From the NCBI GenBank assembly GCA_002412925.1, contig DHVZ01000100.1, forward strand, positions 62,001-126,000: 64,000 nt of DNA, given 5' to 3'. Origin of the DNA: Anaerolineales bacterium UBA5195 (GTDB lineage Bacteria > Chloroflexota > Anaerolineae > Anaerolineales > Villigracilaceae). Numbering within the stretch: position 1 is the first letter of the stretch; each line of letters begins with the position of its first letter. Below the pieces are notes generated by a model. The model was not told the origin of the DNA, did no database searches, and was given only the letters and a program-made list of their open reading frames with translations. Position numbers and translations under genes: made by a program. Positions 41,363-49,196 of this stretch are shown in pieces.

Positions 41363-44300
41363 TCATTTCGAAAAATGACTCTGCAAACTGCGATACTTCA
41401 ATTCCCTCTGCCGCAAAGCCTGGATCGCCGACACCGCCGCCGCCGCCGCGGAGAGCGTGGTCAGCAGGGGAATGTCCATTGCGATCGCCGCCGCGCGGAT
41501 TTCTGCGCCGTCGGCGTGGGCGTTTGGGCCAAGCGGGGTATTCAGCACCAACTGCACTTCTCCGCCGCGGATCAAGTCCACTGTATGCAGCGAACCCTCC
41601 GCCATTTTGTTCACCGACTCTACCGGCAGGTTGTTTTTACGGATAAAAGCCGCCGTGCCGGGTGTGGCATACAGTTTGAAGCCCATGCGGTGCATTTCGC
41701 GCGCGAAGCGCAGGCCGCCGCTTTTGTCGTAGTCATTGACGCTCACCAGCACCGCGCCGTTTTCAGGCAATCCCCAACCCGCCGCGATTTGCGACTTGGC
41801 AAAGGCATGGCCGAAACGCGAAGCGTGTCCCATCACCTCGCCAGTGGAACGCATTTCGGGGCCAAGAATGGCGTCGGAGCCGTGCAGTTTCTTGAAGGGC
41901 AGCACCGCCTCCTTGACGAAAAATCCGTCCACCTGTGGCTCTTCCAGAATCCCCAGGCTTTCCAGGCTGCGCCCGGCCATCACCTGCGCCGCCGCGTAAG
42001 CCAGGTTCAACCCGGTGGCCTTGCTGGCATACGGCACCGTCCGTGAGGCGCGCGGGTTGACCTCCAGCACGCAGACCACTTCATCCTTCAACGCAAACTG
42101 AACATTCATCAGCCCGCGCACGTCCAGCGCCAGTCCCAACTGCTCGGTGTACTCGCGCATAATGCCCTGATGGTACGTACTCACCTTGTACGGCGGCAGC
42201 ACGCAGGCCGCGTCGCCCGAATGAACGCCCGCTTCCTCGATGTGCTGCATGATTGCGCCGACCACCACGCGCTCGCCGTCGGCCAGGGCATCCACGTCAA
42301 TTTCGAAGGCGTCCTCCATGAACTTGTCAATCAGGATGGGCTGTCCTGGCGCGGCTTCGATGGCTTTTTGGATAAAACCCGCTAACTGGCTTTCACTATG
42401 CACCAAAGCCATGGCCCGCCCGCCCAACACGAACGAGGGCCGCACCAAAACCGGATACCCGATTCTGGCTGCCGCTTCGCGGGCTTCCTCCAGCGAACGC
42501 GCGATTCCGTTTTCCGGCTGGGGAATTTCCAGTTTCGAGAGTAGTTGGGCGAACGCCTCGCGGTCTTCTGAAAGCTGGATGGCTTCGGGTGAAGTCCCCA
42601 GGATCTTCACCCCGGCAGCTTTCAACCCCGCCGAAAGGTTGAGCGGCGTCTGACCGCCAAACTGGACGATGACGCCCATCGGTTTTTCGCGGTCGATGAC
42701 GTTCAGCACATGCTCCAGCGTCAGCGGCTCAAAGTACAACCGGTCGGCGGTGTCGTAATCGGTCGAGACCGTTTCGGGGTTGCAGTTGTACATGATCGTC
42801 TCGTAGCCCATCTTCGACAATGCAAACGCCGCCTGGCAGCAACAGTAATCGAACTCGATCCCCTGTCCGATGCGGTTCGGCCCGCCGCCGAGAATCAGGA
42901 TTTTCTGCCTGTCGGTTGGGCGCGATTCATCCTCCATCTCATAGGCGCTGTACAGGTAAGGCGTTTGGGCTTCAAACTCGGCGGCGCAGGTGTCCACGCG
43001 CTGGAAGGTGGGGATGATTCCGAGTTTTTTGCGTAACTCACGGACGTCTAACGTCGAAAGTCGAAGGTCGGAGGTTGATAGCAGGCGCGCCAAGTGAGAA
43101 TCGGCAAAGCCCATTTGCTTCGCACCACGGAGGGTTCCTTTCAAGGCTGGATCGTCCAGATATGCGCAAAAGTTTTCGACTTTTGACCTTTGACCTTCGA
43201 CTTCGGCCATTTGGGCCAAAAACCACAAGTCATATCCTGTAACCTGTGCAATTTCCTCCAGGGAAATCCCCTGCCGGATGGCTCGGTAGACCCGAAAGAG
43301 CCGGTCGGCGGTGGGAGTTTTCAGTGAGTCAAGAGTCTCCGGCGCGGTGGGCGCACTCTTCGTGGGGCCGCTCCCGTCCAGGGCATCCACGCCGATTTCC
43401 AGCGACTGAATCGCCTTGTTCAAGGCTTCGGGGAAAGTTCGCCCCAGCGCCATTGCTTCGCCAACAGACTTCATCTGCGGCCCGAGCGTGGGGTCGACGC
43501 CGGGGAATTTCTCGAACGCCCAGCGTGGAATTTTGACCACCACGTAATCCAGCGACGGCTCGAAGGCGGCCTTGGTCTGTTTGGTGATGTCGTTGGTGAT
43601 TTCGTCCAGAGTGTAGCCGACGGCCACCAGCGCGGCCAGTTTGGCAATCGGGAAACCCGTGGCCTTGGAGGCCAGCGCCGACGAGCGGCTGACGCGCGGG
43701 TTCATCTCGATCACCACCACCCGCCCGGTTTTGGGATCCACGCCAAACTGGACGTTGGAGCCGCCCGTTTCGACGCCAACGGCGGTCAGGACGCGGTGCG
43801 CCAAGTCGCGCAGGATCTGGTATTCGCGGTCGGTGAGCGTCTGCGCCGGGGCGACGGTGATACTGTCGCCGGTGTGGACGCCCATCGCGTCGAGATTTTC
43901 AATCGAGCAGACCACGACAAAGTTATCGGCCTTGTCGCGCATCACTTCCAGTTCGTATTCCTTCCAGCCCAGCACCGATTCTTCCAGCCAGGCCTGGCCA
44001 ATCGGCGATTCGGACGTCGCATTGCGCACGGCCTCCTTGAGTTCAGATGGTTCGTAAACCCAGGAAGCGCCGGTGCCGCCCATTGCAAACGAAGCGCGGA
44101 CGAGCACCGGGTAGCCGGTTTCAGCAATCAGCGCTTCGGCCTCGGCCAGTGAGTAGGCCGCTCCGCCACACGGGACGGGAATCCCGGCTTTTTTCATCGT
44201 TTCGCGAAACAGCAGGCGATCTTCGGCGGCCTGGATGGCGTTCAGGTTCGCGCCGATCAACTGGACACCGTACTTTTCGAGCACGCCGTTTTCGCTGAGC

Positions 44301-44602
44301 GCCAGCGCCAGGTTCAGAGCGGTCTGCCCGCCAACGGTGGGCAGCATGGCATCCGGTTTTTCCTGCGCGATGATGGCTTCCAGCGCCTCGGGCGTCAGCG
44401 GCTCGATATAGGTTGCATCCGCGATTTCGGGATCGGTCATGATCGTGGCCGGGTTCGAGTTGACCAGCACCACGCGATAACCTTCCGCGCGCAGGGCCTT
44501 GACTGCCTGCGTGCCGGAGTAATCAAATTCGGCGGCCTGCCCGATGACAATTGCCCCACTGCCGGGGACGAGGATGGTGTGGATGTCTGTGCGTTTCATC
44601 AT
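41363..44602 (-). CDS. carB: Carbamoyl-phosphate synthase large subunit
   Basis: The 1079-residue large subunit, which makes carbamoyl phosphate from bicarbonate, ATP and ammonia delivered by CarA. The two duplicated ATP-grasp halves (residues about 1-400 and 560-935) and a C-terminal MGS-like allosteric domain (about 945-1075) are all present. Between the halves, RSKVENFCAY and STSDLRLSTLDVREL come from micro-repeats (43165-43207 and 43038-43080) inserted in frame. It overlaps carA by 4 bp. The carbamoyl phosphate feeds citrulline for ArgG; the transcarbamoylase gene is not in the window. Confidence 0.95.
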   Translation of the reverse strand: MMKRTDIHTILVPGSGAIVIGQAAEFDYSGTQAVKALRAEGYRVVLVNSNPATIMTDPEIADATYIEPLTPEALEAIIAQEKPDAMLPTVGGQTALNLALALSENGVLEKYGVQLIGANLNAIQAAEDRLLFRETMKKAGIPVPCGGAAYSLAEAEALIAETGYPVLVRASFAMGGTGASWVYEPSELKEAVRNATSESPIGQAWLEESVLGWKEYELEVMRDKADNFVVVCSIENLDAMGVHTGDSITVAPAQTLTDREYQILRDLAHRVLTAVGVETGGSNVQFGVDPKTGRVVVIEMNPRVSRSSALASKATGFPIAKLAALVAVGYTLDEITNDITKQTKAAFEPSLDYVVVKIPRWAFEKFPGVDPTLGPQMKSVGEAMALGRTFPEALNKAIQSLEIGVDALDGSGPTKSAPTAPETLDSLKTPTADRLFRVYRAIRQGISLEEIAQVTGYDLWFLAQMAEVEGQRSKVENFCAYLDDPALKGTLRGAKQMGFADSHLARLLSTSDLRLSTLDVRELRKKLGIIPTFQRVDTCAAEFEAQTPYLYSAYEMEDESRPTDRQKILILGGGPNRIGQGIEFDYCCCQAAFALSKMGYETIMYNCNPETVSTDYDTADRLYFEPLTLEHVLNVIDREKPMGVIVQFGGQTPLNLSAGLKAAGVKILGTSPEAIQLSEDREAFAQLLSKLEIPQPENGIARSLEEAREAAARIGYPVLVRPSFVLGGRAMALVHSESQLAGFIQKAIEAAPGQPILIDKFMEDAFEIDVDALADGERVVVGAIMQHIEEAGVHSGDAACVLPPYKVSTYHQGIMREYTEQLGLALDVRGLMNVQFALKDEVVCVLEVNPRASRTVPYASKATGLNLAYAAAQVMAGRSLESLGILEEPQVDGFFVKEAVLPFKKLHGSDAILGPEMRSTGEVMGHASRFGHAFAKSQIAAGWGLPENGAVLVSVNDYDKSGGLRFAREMHRMGFKLYATPGTAAFIRKNNLPVESVNKMAEGSLHTVDLIRGGEVQLVLNTPLGPNAHADGAEIRAAAIAMDIPLLTTLSAAAAAVSAIQALRQRELKYRSLQSHFSK
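43038..43207. repeat. Two micro-repeat insertions inside carB
   Basis: The tracts 43038-43080 (ACGTCTAACGTCGAAAGTCG-type units) and 43165-43207 (TTTTGACCTTTGACCTTCG-type units) match the intergenic GTCAAA/GTCGAA repeats elsewhere in the window. They add low-complexity residues to the oligomerisation linker of CarB. Confidence 0.65.
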
Positions 44603-45747
44603 TCCACATTCATCATTCTAAAGAATTCGCCAAAAATATCCTGCGCGTCATGCGGCCCTGGCGCGGCTTCGGGATGGAACTGGACGCTCAACACCGGTTT
44701 ATTCTTCAGCCGCATGCCCTCCAGCGAGTCATCGTTCAGGCTTTTGTAGGTGATTTCGACTTCGTCAGGGTTCAGGTCGCCGGGCGTGACACAGTAGTTA
44801 TGATTTTGCGCCGTAATCAGCACTTTGCCGCTCGGCAAATGCTGGACGGGGTGGTTCCCGCCGTGATGGCCGAACTTGAGCCGGTGGGTCTCCGCTCCCA
44901 GGGCGCGGCCAATCAACTGGTGACCGAGACAAATCCCAAAAACCGGCACGCCGCTCTCGAGCAGTCTGCTCACTGCTTCGACGGCATAAGGCAAACCCGC
45001 CGGGTCGCCGGGGCCGTTCGACAGGAAAATCCCATCCGGTTTCAGCGCCAGTGCCTCCTGTGCGGACGTTTTCGCCGGGACGACGGTCACGTCTGCACCA
45101 TAGGAAGCCAAGTGGCGGAGGATGTTTTCCTTGATGCCAAAATCAAAGGCAACGATCGACCATGAACCATTGACCATGGTCTGCCCATCGTTCATCGTTC
45201 GTCGTCCATCGTTTTTGACCCATTTGCTTCCTTCATCATTTTGCCAATGATACTGTTCTTGACACGTCACTTCCTTGACCATATCCCGTCCATCCAGCCC
45301 CGGCCATTCGTTTACCATCTGGAGCAGTGTCTCCGGCGACGTGCCCTTGGTCGAGAGCGCGGCCTTTTGCGTGCCGCCATCGCGCAGTTTTCGGGTCAGC
45401 CAGCGCGTGTCCACGCCGCTGATGCCGGGAACGCCATGCTGCGCCAGCCACTCCGAGAGCGACAGCGCTGACCGCCAATTCGAGACGCCCGGGCTGAGGG
45501 CGCGAATCACCGCCGCCGAGACCTGCGGAGCTGCGGATTCGTCATCTTCCAGGTTAATGCCCACATTGCCGATATGCGACACGGTAAACAGCACACCCTG
45601 TCCGCGGTAGGAGGGGTCGGTCAGGATTTCCTGGTAGCCAGTCATGCTGGTGTTGAAGACCAGCTCAAAGACTGCATCCGTCTCCGCGCCAAAAGCCTGG
45701 CCTTCCAGGCTGGTTCCGTCTTCTAAAACGAGGGTGGCAGGTTTCAT
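44599..45747 (-). CDS. carA: Carbamoyl-phosphate synthase small subunit
   Basis: The 382-residue glutaminase subunit. The N-terminal domain (LVLEDGTSLEGQAFG) is followed by the class I amidotransferase with nucleophile elbow FGICLGHQLIGRALG near 268 and catalytic His/Glu in QFHPEAAPGPHD near the end. The linker between the domains (about residues 170-197) is expanded by a NDGRRTMNDGQTM-type micro-repeat. GGAG precedes the ATG. The last codons, overlapping carB, also lie in a GAATGATGAAT repeat. Confidence 0.94.
   Translation of the reverse strand: MKPATLVLEDGTSLEGQAFGAETDAVFELVFNTSMTGYQEILTDPSYRGQGVLFTVSHIGNVGINLEDDESAAPQVSAAVIRALSPGVSNWRSALSLSEWLAQHGVPGISGVDTRWLTRKLRDGGTQKAALSTKGTSPETLLQMVNEWPGLDGRDMVKEVTCQEQYHWQNDEGSKWVKNDGRRTMNDGQTMVNGSWSIVAFDFGIKENILRHLASYGADVTVVPAKTSAQEALALKPDGIFLSNGPGDPAGLPYAVEAVSRLLESGVPVFGICLGHQLIGRALGAETHRLKFGHHGGNHPVQHLPSGKVLITAQNHNYCVTPGDLNPDEVEITYKSLNDDSLEGMRLKNKPVLSVQFHPEAAPGPHDAQDIFGEFFRMMNVE
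45155..45222. repeat. Micro-repeat insertion in the carA interdomain linker
   Basis: Units such as CCATTGACCATGGTCTGCCC and CATCGTTCATCGTTCGTCGTC encode VKNDGRRTMNDGQTMVNGS on the minus strand. The same unit type is intergenic at 4062-4152. Confidence 0.6.
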
Positions 45748-45854
45748 TCGACTCCGGAATGATAAATGATGAATGCAGAATAAAAATCTGCGTGATTATA
45801 TCGTATTGTCTATACAAGCGCGGTGTTATGTAAAACAGCTTTTTTATTCTGCAT

Positions 45855-45890
45855 CACCTGCACTGCATCCGCAGCGCGGTGCAATTGTCT
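45855..45890. repeat. TGCAC(T/C)GC palindrome, stand-alone copy
   Basis: CACCTGCACTGC, spacer, GCGGTGCAATTGT: the same module is nested in three GGTCGAGTAG elements (48033-48069, 52430-52468, 55040-55070). The rest of the 157-bp gap between lysZ and carA is AT-rich GAATGATGAAT-type repeat; no gene is seen. Confidence 0.6.
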
Positions 45891-45904
45891 GCACTCTGCA
45901 TTCA

Positions 45905-46720
45905 TCATTGAATCACAGTCCCGTTTCCAGCCAGCGCATTGGAAATCGGCTTTTCCACGCGCCCATCAGCGATGATGACCTTGCCAACCCCGCCCTGGAG
46001 CGCTTCCTCGGCTCCGAGCACTTTCTTTTTCATGCGTCCCTGCGCCATCTCCAGCGCGGACGGCAGCTTGGCCTGCGGGATCTGCTTGATCAGCGTGGAT
46101 TCATCCGGGAATTTTTCCATCAACCCAGGAACAGCCGTCAGCAGCAGCAGATTCTCCGCCTTCAAAGCAGATGCGACCATCGCCGCCGCCCGGTCGGCGT
46201 CGACATTGAGAGCCTCGCCGTTCTGGCTGACCGCCACCGGTGCAATTACCGGCAAATATCCCGCGTTCAGCAAAACCATTAACAATTCACTATTCACGGT
46301 CTCGATTTTTCCCGTGTAATCGTTGCGGATGATTTTGCGTTTGCCGTTTTCCACACTCTGGATCGAATCCTTGCGCGTGGCAACCATCAGCCGCCCATCC
46401 ATGCCGCTCAGGCCCAGGGCGTTGACGCCCAGCCGGTGCAGTTGCTCGGTCAGCAGCGAATTGACCTTGCCATTGACCGCCATCAGGAAAATCTCCAGCG
46501 TTTTGCGGTCGGTGTAGCGCGAGGTATAGCCCGAAGGCGAAGTAATAAACTTGGGCGGCGCACCCAGCGCCTCGCCCAGCGCATTCGCTTCCGCCGAGCC
46601 GCCATGCACCAGCACCAGTTTCTGCCCGTTCTTGAGCAGTTCCGCCGCATCCGCGCAAATCGCAGAAAAATCCACGCCTTCCGTGCCGCCAAGTTTGACT
46701 ACCGTGATTGGTTGTGTCAT
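45905..46720 (-). CDS. lysZ: [LysW]-aminoadipate/glutamate kinase LysZ
   Basis: An amino-acid kinase of 271 residues, homologous to ArgB. It phosphorylates the side-chain carboxylate of LysW-bound aminoadipate or glutamate. KLGGTEG, VLVHGGSAEAN and SGMDGRLMVATRKDS match LysZ better than typical ArgB. I chose the ATG at 46718-46720 with GGAG 6 nt upstream; a longer frame would run through a repeat element. It lies between lysY and carA and is probably bifunctional. Confidence 0.9.
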   Translation of the reverse strand: MTQPITVVKLGGTEGVDFSAICADAAELLKNGQKLVLVHGGSAEANALGEALGAPPKFITSPSGYTSRYTDRKTLEIFLMAVNGKVNSLLTEQLHRLGVNALGLSGMDGRLMVATRKDSIQSVENGKRKIIRNDYTGKIETVNSELLMVLLNAGYLPVIAPVAVSQNGEALNVDADRAAAMVASALKAENLLLLTAVPGLMEKFPDESTLIKQIPQAKLPSALEMAQGRMKKKVLGAEEALQGGVGKVIIADGRVEKPISNALAGNGTVIQ

Positions 46721-46741
46721 TAATTTCTCCATTACTGCGGT

Positions 46742-46879
46742 GGTCGAGTAGCCCCGCGTTGGTCGAGCTTGTCGAGACCGGGGCGTATCGAGACCACATA
46801 CCTGTTTCCAAGAAATCGGTTGTTTATAGATAACTTGATGGTCTCGATATGGCGGCAAAACCCGCCGCCTACTCGACCA
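46742..46879. repeat. GGTCGAGTAG element, copy 1
   Basis: Ends in inverted GGTCGAGTAG and CTACTCGACC; inside are inverted GTATCGAGACC and GGTCTCGATA arms with GC-rich mini-hairpins. It fills the gap between lysY and lysZ. Five copies of this 90-165 bp element occur between 46.7 and 56.5 kb. It encodes no protein. Confidence 0.8.
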
Positions 46880-46890
46880 TCGAAATATCC

Positions 46891-47928
46891 CTAAATCGGA
46901 TGCAACCCGGCGAACTCAAGCCCAAGAGTCTCGTCCCAACCCAGCATCAAATTCATGCACTGCACCGCCGAGCCAGACGCACCCTTCATCAGGTTATCAA
47001 TGGCGCAGATCGAGACGATGTGGCCATTGCTCTCGTCCAGTTCAAAACCCAGATCGGCATAGTTGGAACCTGCCAGGATTTTTGGCTCAGGCACGCGATA
47101 GATGCCGCGCTGTTCCTTGACCACCCGGACGAACGGATTCTCGGTTGCCGCGGCGCGATAGGCTTTCCACAAATCCTTGTTCGCCACGCCCGGTTTGACG
47201 GTCGCATGTGCAGTCGCCAGCACGCCGCGCACCAGGTCGACGGAGGTCATCGTCAGCGAGACGTTGCTCACGCCCAATTCCTGGATGACTTCGGCGGTGT
47301 GACGATGTCCAAAGGCGGAAAAGGTACGGATGACGTTGGCCCGTTCCGGGTGGTGCGAACCGGGATTGCCTTCCGCCCCGCCCTCGGAGGAGCCGACTTT
47401 TAGTTCAATAACGACCGGCGCGGATAAGTCAATCAGTTCCGCCTTGACCAGCGGCAGCAAAGCCAGGTTGCTGGCGGTGGCGTTACAGCCCACGCCGCTG
47501 ATGTAGCTGGCCCCGGCCATCTCAGCCCGGTGCAGTTCCGGCAGCCCATAAACGAATTTCCCCAGCCATTCAGGCGCGGCATGGGCTTCGCCATACCACT
47601 TCTGGTAGTTGGCGGCGTCTTTTAGACGAAAATCCGCCGAGAGATCGACAATTTTCCCTGCCAGCGCAGCGTACTCATCGATTTTGCCCTGCGCTTTTCC
47701 ATGCGGCAGCGCCAGGAAAAGAACCTCCACCGGCTCGACTTGCGCCGGATCGACGAATTTGAGCTGCGTGCGTTTGCGCAGGTTGGGGTGGACTTGATAG
47801 ACATACTCGCCCAAATGCGAGCGCGAGGTAACTTGTTTAACTTCAACGTTCGGATGGCTTAACAACAATCGCAGCAATTCTCCGCCGCCATACCCTGAAC
47901 CGCCAATGATTGAAACAGTTGTTGACAT
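46891..47928 (-). CDS. lysY: [LysW]-aminoadipate/glutamate 6-phosphate reductase LysY
   Basis: A 345-residue reductase homologous to ArgC that turns the LysW-bound acyl phosphate into a semialdehyde with NADPH. The Rossmann start is SIIGGSGYGGGELLRLL, and the catalytic Cys is in SGVGCNATASNLALLPL near residue 148. The His is in HATVKPG-type context near 240. GGAG lies 11 nt before the ATG. It is positioned between argX and lysZ, in pathway order. Confidence 0.92.
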   Translation of the reverse strand: MSTTVSIIGGSGYGGGELLRLLLSHPNVEVKQVTSRSHLGEYVYQVHPNLRKRTQLKFVDPAQVEPVEVLFLALPHGKAQGKIDEYAALAGKIVDLSADFRLKDAANYQKWYGEAHAAPEWLGKFVYGLPELHRAEMAGASYISGVGCNATASNLALLPLVKAELIDLSAPVVIELKVGSSEGGAEGNPGSHHPERANVIRTFSAFGHRHTAEVIQELGVSNVSLTMTSVDLVRGVLATAHATVKPGVANKDLWKAYRAAATENPFVRVVKEQRGIYRVPEPKILAGSNYADLGFELDESNGHIVSICAIDNLMKGASGSAVQCMNLMLGWDETLGLEFAGLHPI

Positions 47929-47953
47929 GATAATAATTGCTCCATAAATCGTT

Positions 47954-48097
47954 GGTCGAGTAGGCGGCGCTTTCCCGCCGTATCGAAACCAACTTTATAT
48001 AAAAATACGTGTTACGGGTCTCGATACGCCCTCACCTGCACTGCACCAAACGCAGTGCGGTGCAAGTGTCGCGCAGAACGCTCAGGGCTACTCGACC
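47954..48097. repeat. GGTCGAGTAG element, copy 2
   Basis: Same terminal inverted repeats as copy 1, but with a nested TGCACTGCACC...GGTGCAAGTG module (48033-48069). It fills the gap between argX and lysY. Confidence 0.8.
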
Positions 48098-48109
48098 CTC
48101 GAAATGACA

Positions 48110-48973
48110 TTAACTACCTTTCGCCACACCCATCACATAATTCACAATCTCATCCGCAATGTCCACGCCGCTGATCGGCTGGGCAGTATGAAATTCCATC
48201 GTGTGGTTGATTTCGTTGACCACCATCCCCTTCTCGGGATGCTCGACCAGGTCCACGGCCAGCACGCCGCCGCCGACAGCCGTGGCTGCTTTTAGGCACA
48301 GCGTTTCGATTTCCGGCGTGATCGGGCAAAGCTCGCCCTCGCCACCGCGCGCCGTGTTCGTGATCCAATGCTCCGATTTGCGATAGATCGCCGTCAATAC
48401 CCGGTCGCCAACCACAATTGCGCGGATATCGCGCCCCGGCTTGCGGATAAATTCCTGGATGTAGAATACACTATGCTGCACCGAACCCAGCATCGACTTG
48501 TGTTCCAGCACCGCCTCGGCTGCGTCGCGGTCGTTGATCTTTGCCAACAGGCGACCCCACGACCCGACCACCGGCTTGAGCACCACCGGATATCCAAAAG
48601 CCTCGATGGCTTCCAGCGCCGCTTCAGAGGTAAACGCCACCACGTTGCGCGGCTGCGGCACCTCGGCGCGCGCCAGCATGGCCGAGGTGGTCAACTTATC
48701 GCCACAGACCTCCGCCACCGCTGCCGTGTTGACCGTCGGCACGCCGAAAGCGTTTAAAATCCGCAGGGCATACAGGCCGCTGTTGTAACTGATACTGCGT
48801 TCCAGCACCGCGTCGAACGCCCGCCAGGGGGCAGGATTTTCCAGGTCAAACGAAATCGCCCGATCATCCAGCCGCTCGTAATCGATGCCGCGCTTTTCCA
48901 TCGCGGCGAAAATCCATTTTTCCTCCACCCGCACGCGGGAATAGAGGACGCCAATTCGTAATCGTTTCTGCAT
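48110..48973 (-). CDS. argX: LysW-dependent ATP-grasp ligase, probable glutamate-LysW ligase ArgX
   Basis: A RimK-type ATP-grasp ligase of 287 residues that attaches an amino-acid alpha-amino group to the C-terminal Glu of LysW. VVLKPVVGSWGRLLAKI, YIQEFIRKPGRDIRAIVVG, ITNTARGGEGE and VVNEINHTMEF are typical. The window has two such genes; this one is in the argG-argH operon, so glutamate (arginine pathway) is the inferred substrate. I favour the ATG at 48971-48973, 6 nt after GGGAG, over the ATG two codons earlier. LysW lies 49 bp upstream. Confidence 0.85.
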   Translation of the reverse strand: MQKRLRIGVLYSRVRVEEKWIFAAMEKRGIDYERLDDRAISFDLENPAPWRAFDAVLERSISYNSGLYALRILNAFGVPTVNTAAVAEVCGDKLTTSAMLARAEVPQPRNVVAFTSEAALEAIEAFGYPVVLKPVVGSWGRLLAKINDRDAAEAVLEHKSMLGSVQHSVFYIQEFIRKPGRDIRAIVVGDRVLTAIYRKSEHWITNTARGGEGELCPITPEIETLCLKAATAVGGGVLAVDLVEHPEKGMVVNEINHTMEFHTAQPISGVDIADEIVNYVMGVAKGS

Positions 48974-48984
48974 CTTCATCTCCC

Positions 48985-49013
48985 GTAGGGGCGACCCAAT
49001 GGATCGCCCCTAC
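48985..49013. repeat. GTAGGGGCG palindrome, lysW-argX gap
   Basis: GTAGGGGCGACCC and its inverted copy with one mismatch. Its end lies next to the GGGAG ribosome site of argX. Confidence 0.8.
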
Positions 49014-49022
49014 CGAGGTTCG

Positions 49023-49193
49023 TTATTCACCCCAATCTTCCTGTTCCATCGGGGCAAGTTCCACTGTGGCGGGGTCGAGCGAGGTCACTTCCAGGTCAAC
49101 ACCACAATCAGAACAGACAATAATTTCGCCAACTTCGGTGTTCTCGGCCAGGGCGATTTCAGCAGCACATTCAGTACAAGTAACGGTAGACAT
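49023..49193 (-). CDS. lysW: Amino-group carrier protein LysW
   Basis: A 56-residue acidic carrier protein that holds intermediates of lysine and arginine synthesis on its C-terminal Glu. It has the zinc-binding Cys pairs CTECAAE (Cys6, Cys9) and CSDCGVD (Cys27, Cys30) and ends in the diagnostic EDWGE. The start ATG at 49191-49193 uses an AAGGAG site inside the last codons of argH, 3 bp from its stop. It is too short for many gene callers. It is placed directly before argX. Confidence 0.95.
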   Translation of the reverse strand: MSTVTCTECAAEIALAENTEVGEIIVCSDCGVDLEVTSLDPATVELAPMEQEDWGE

Positions 49194-49196
49194 GGT

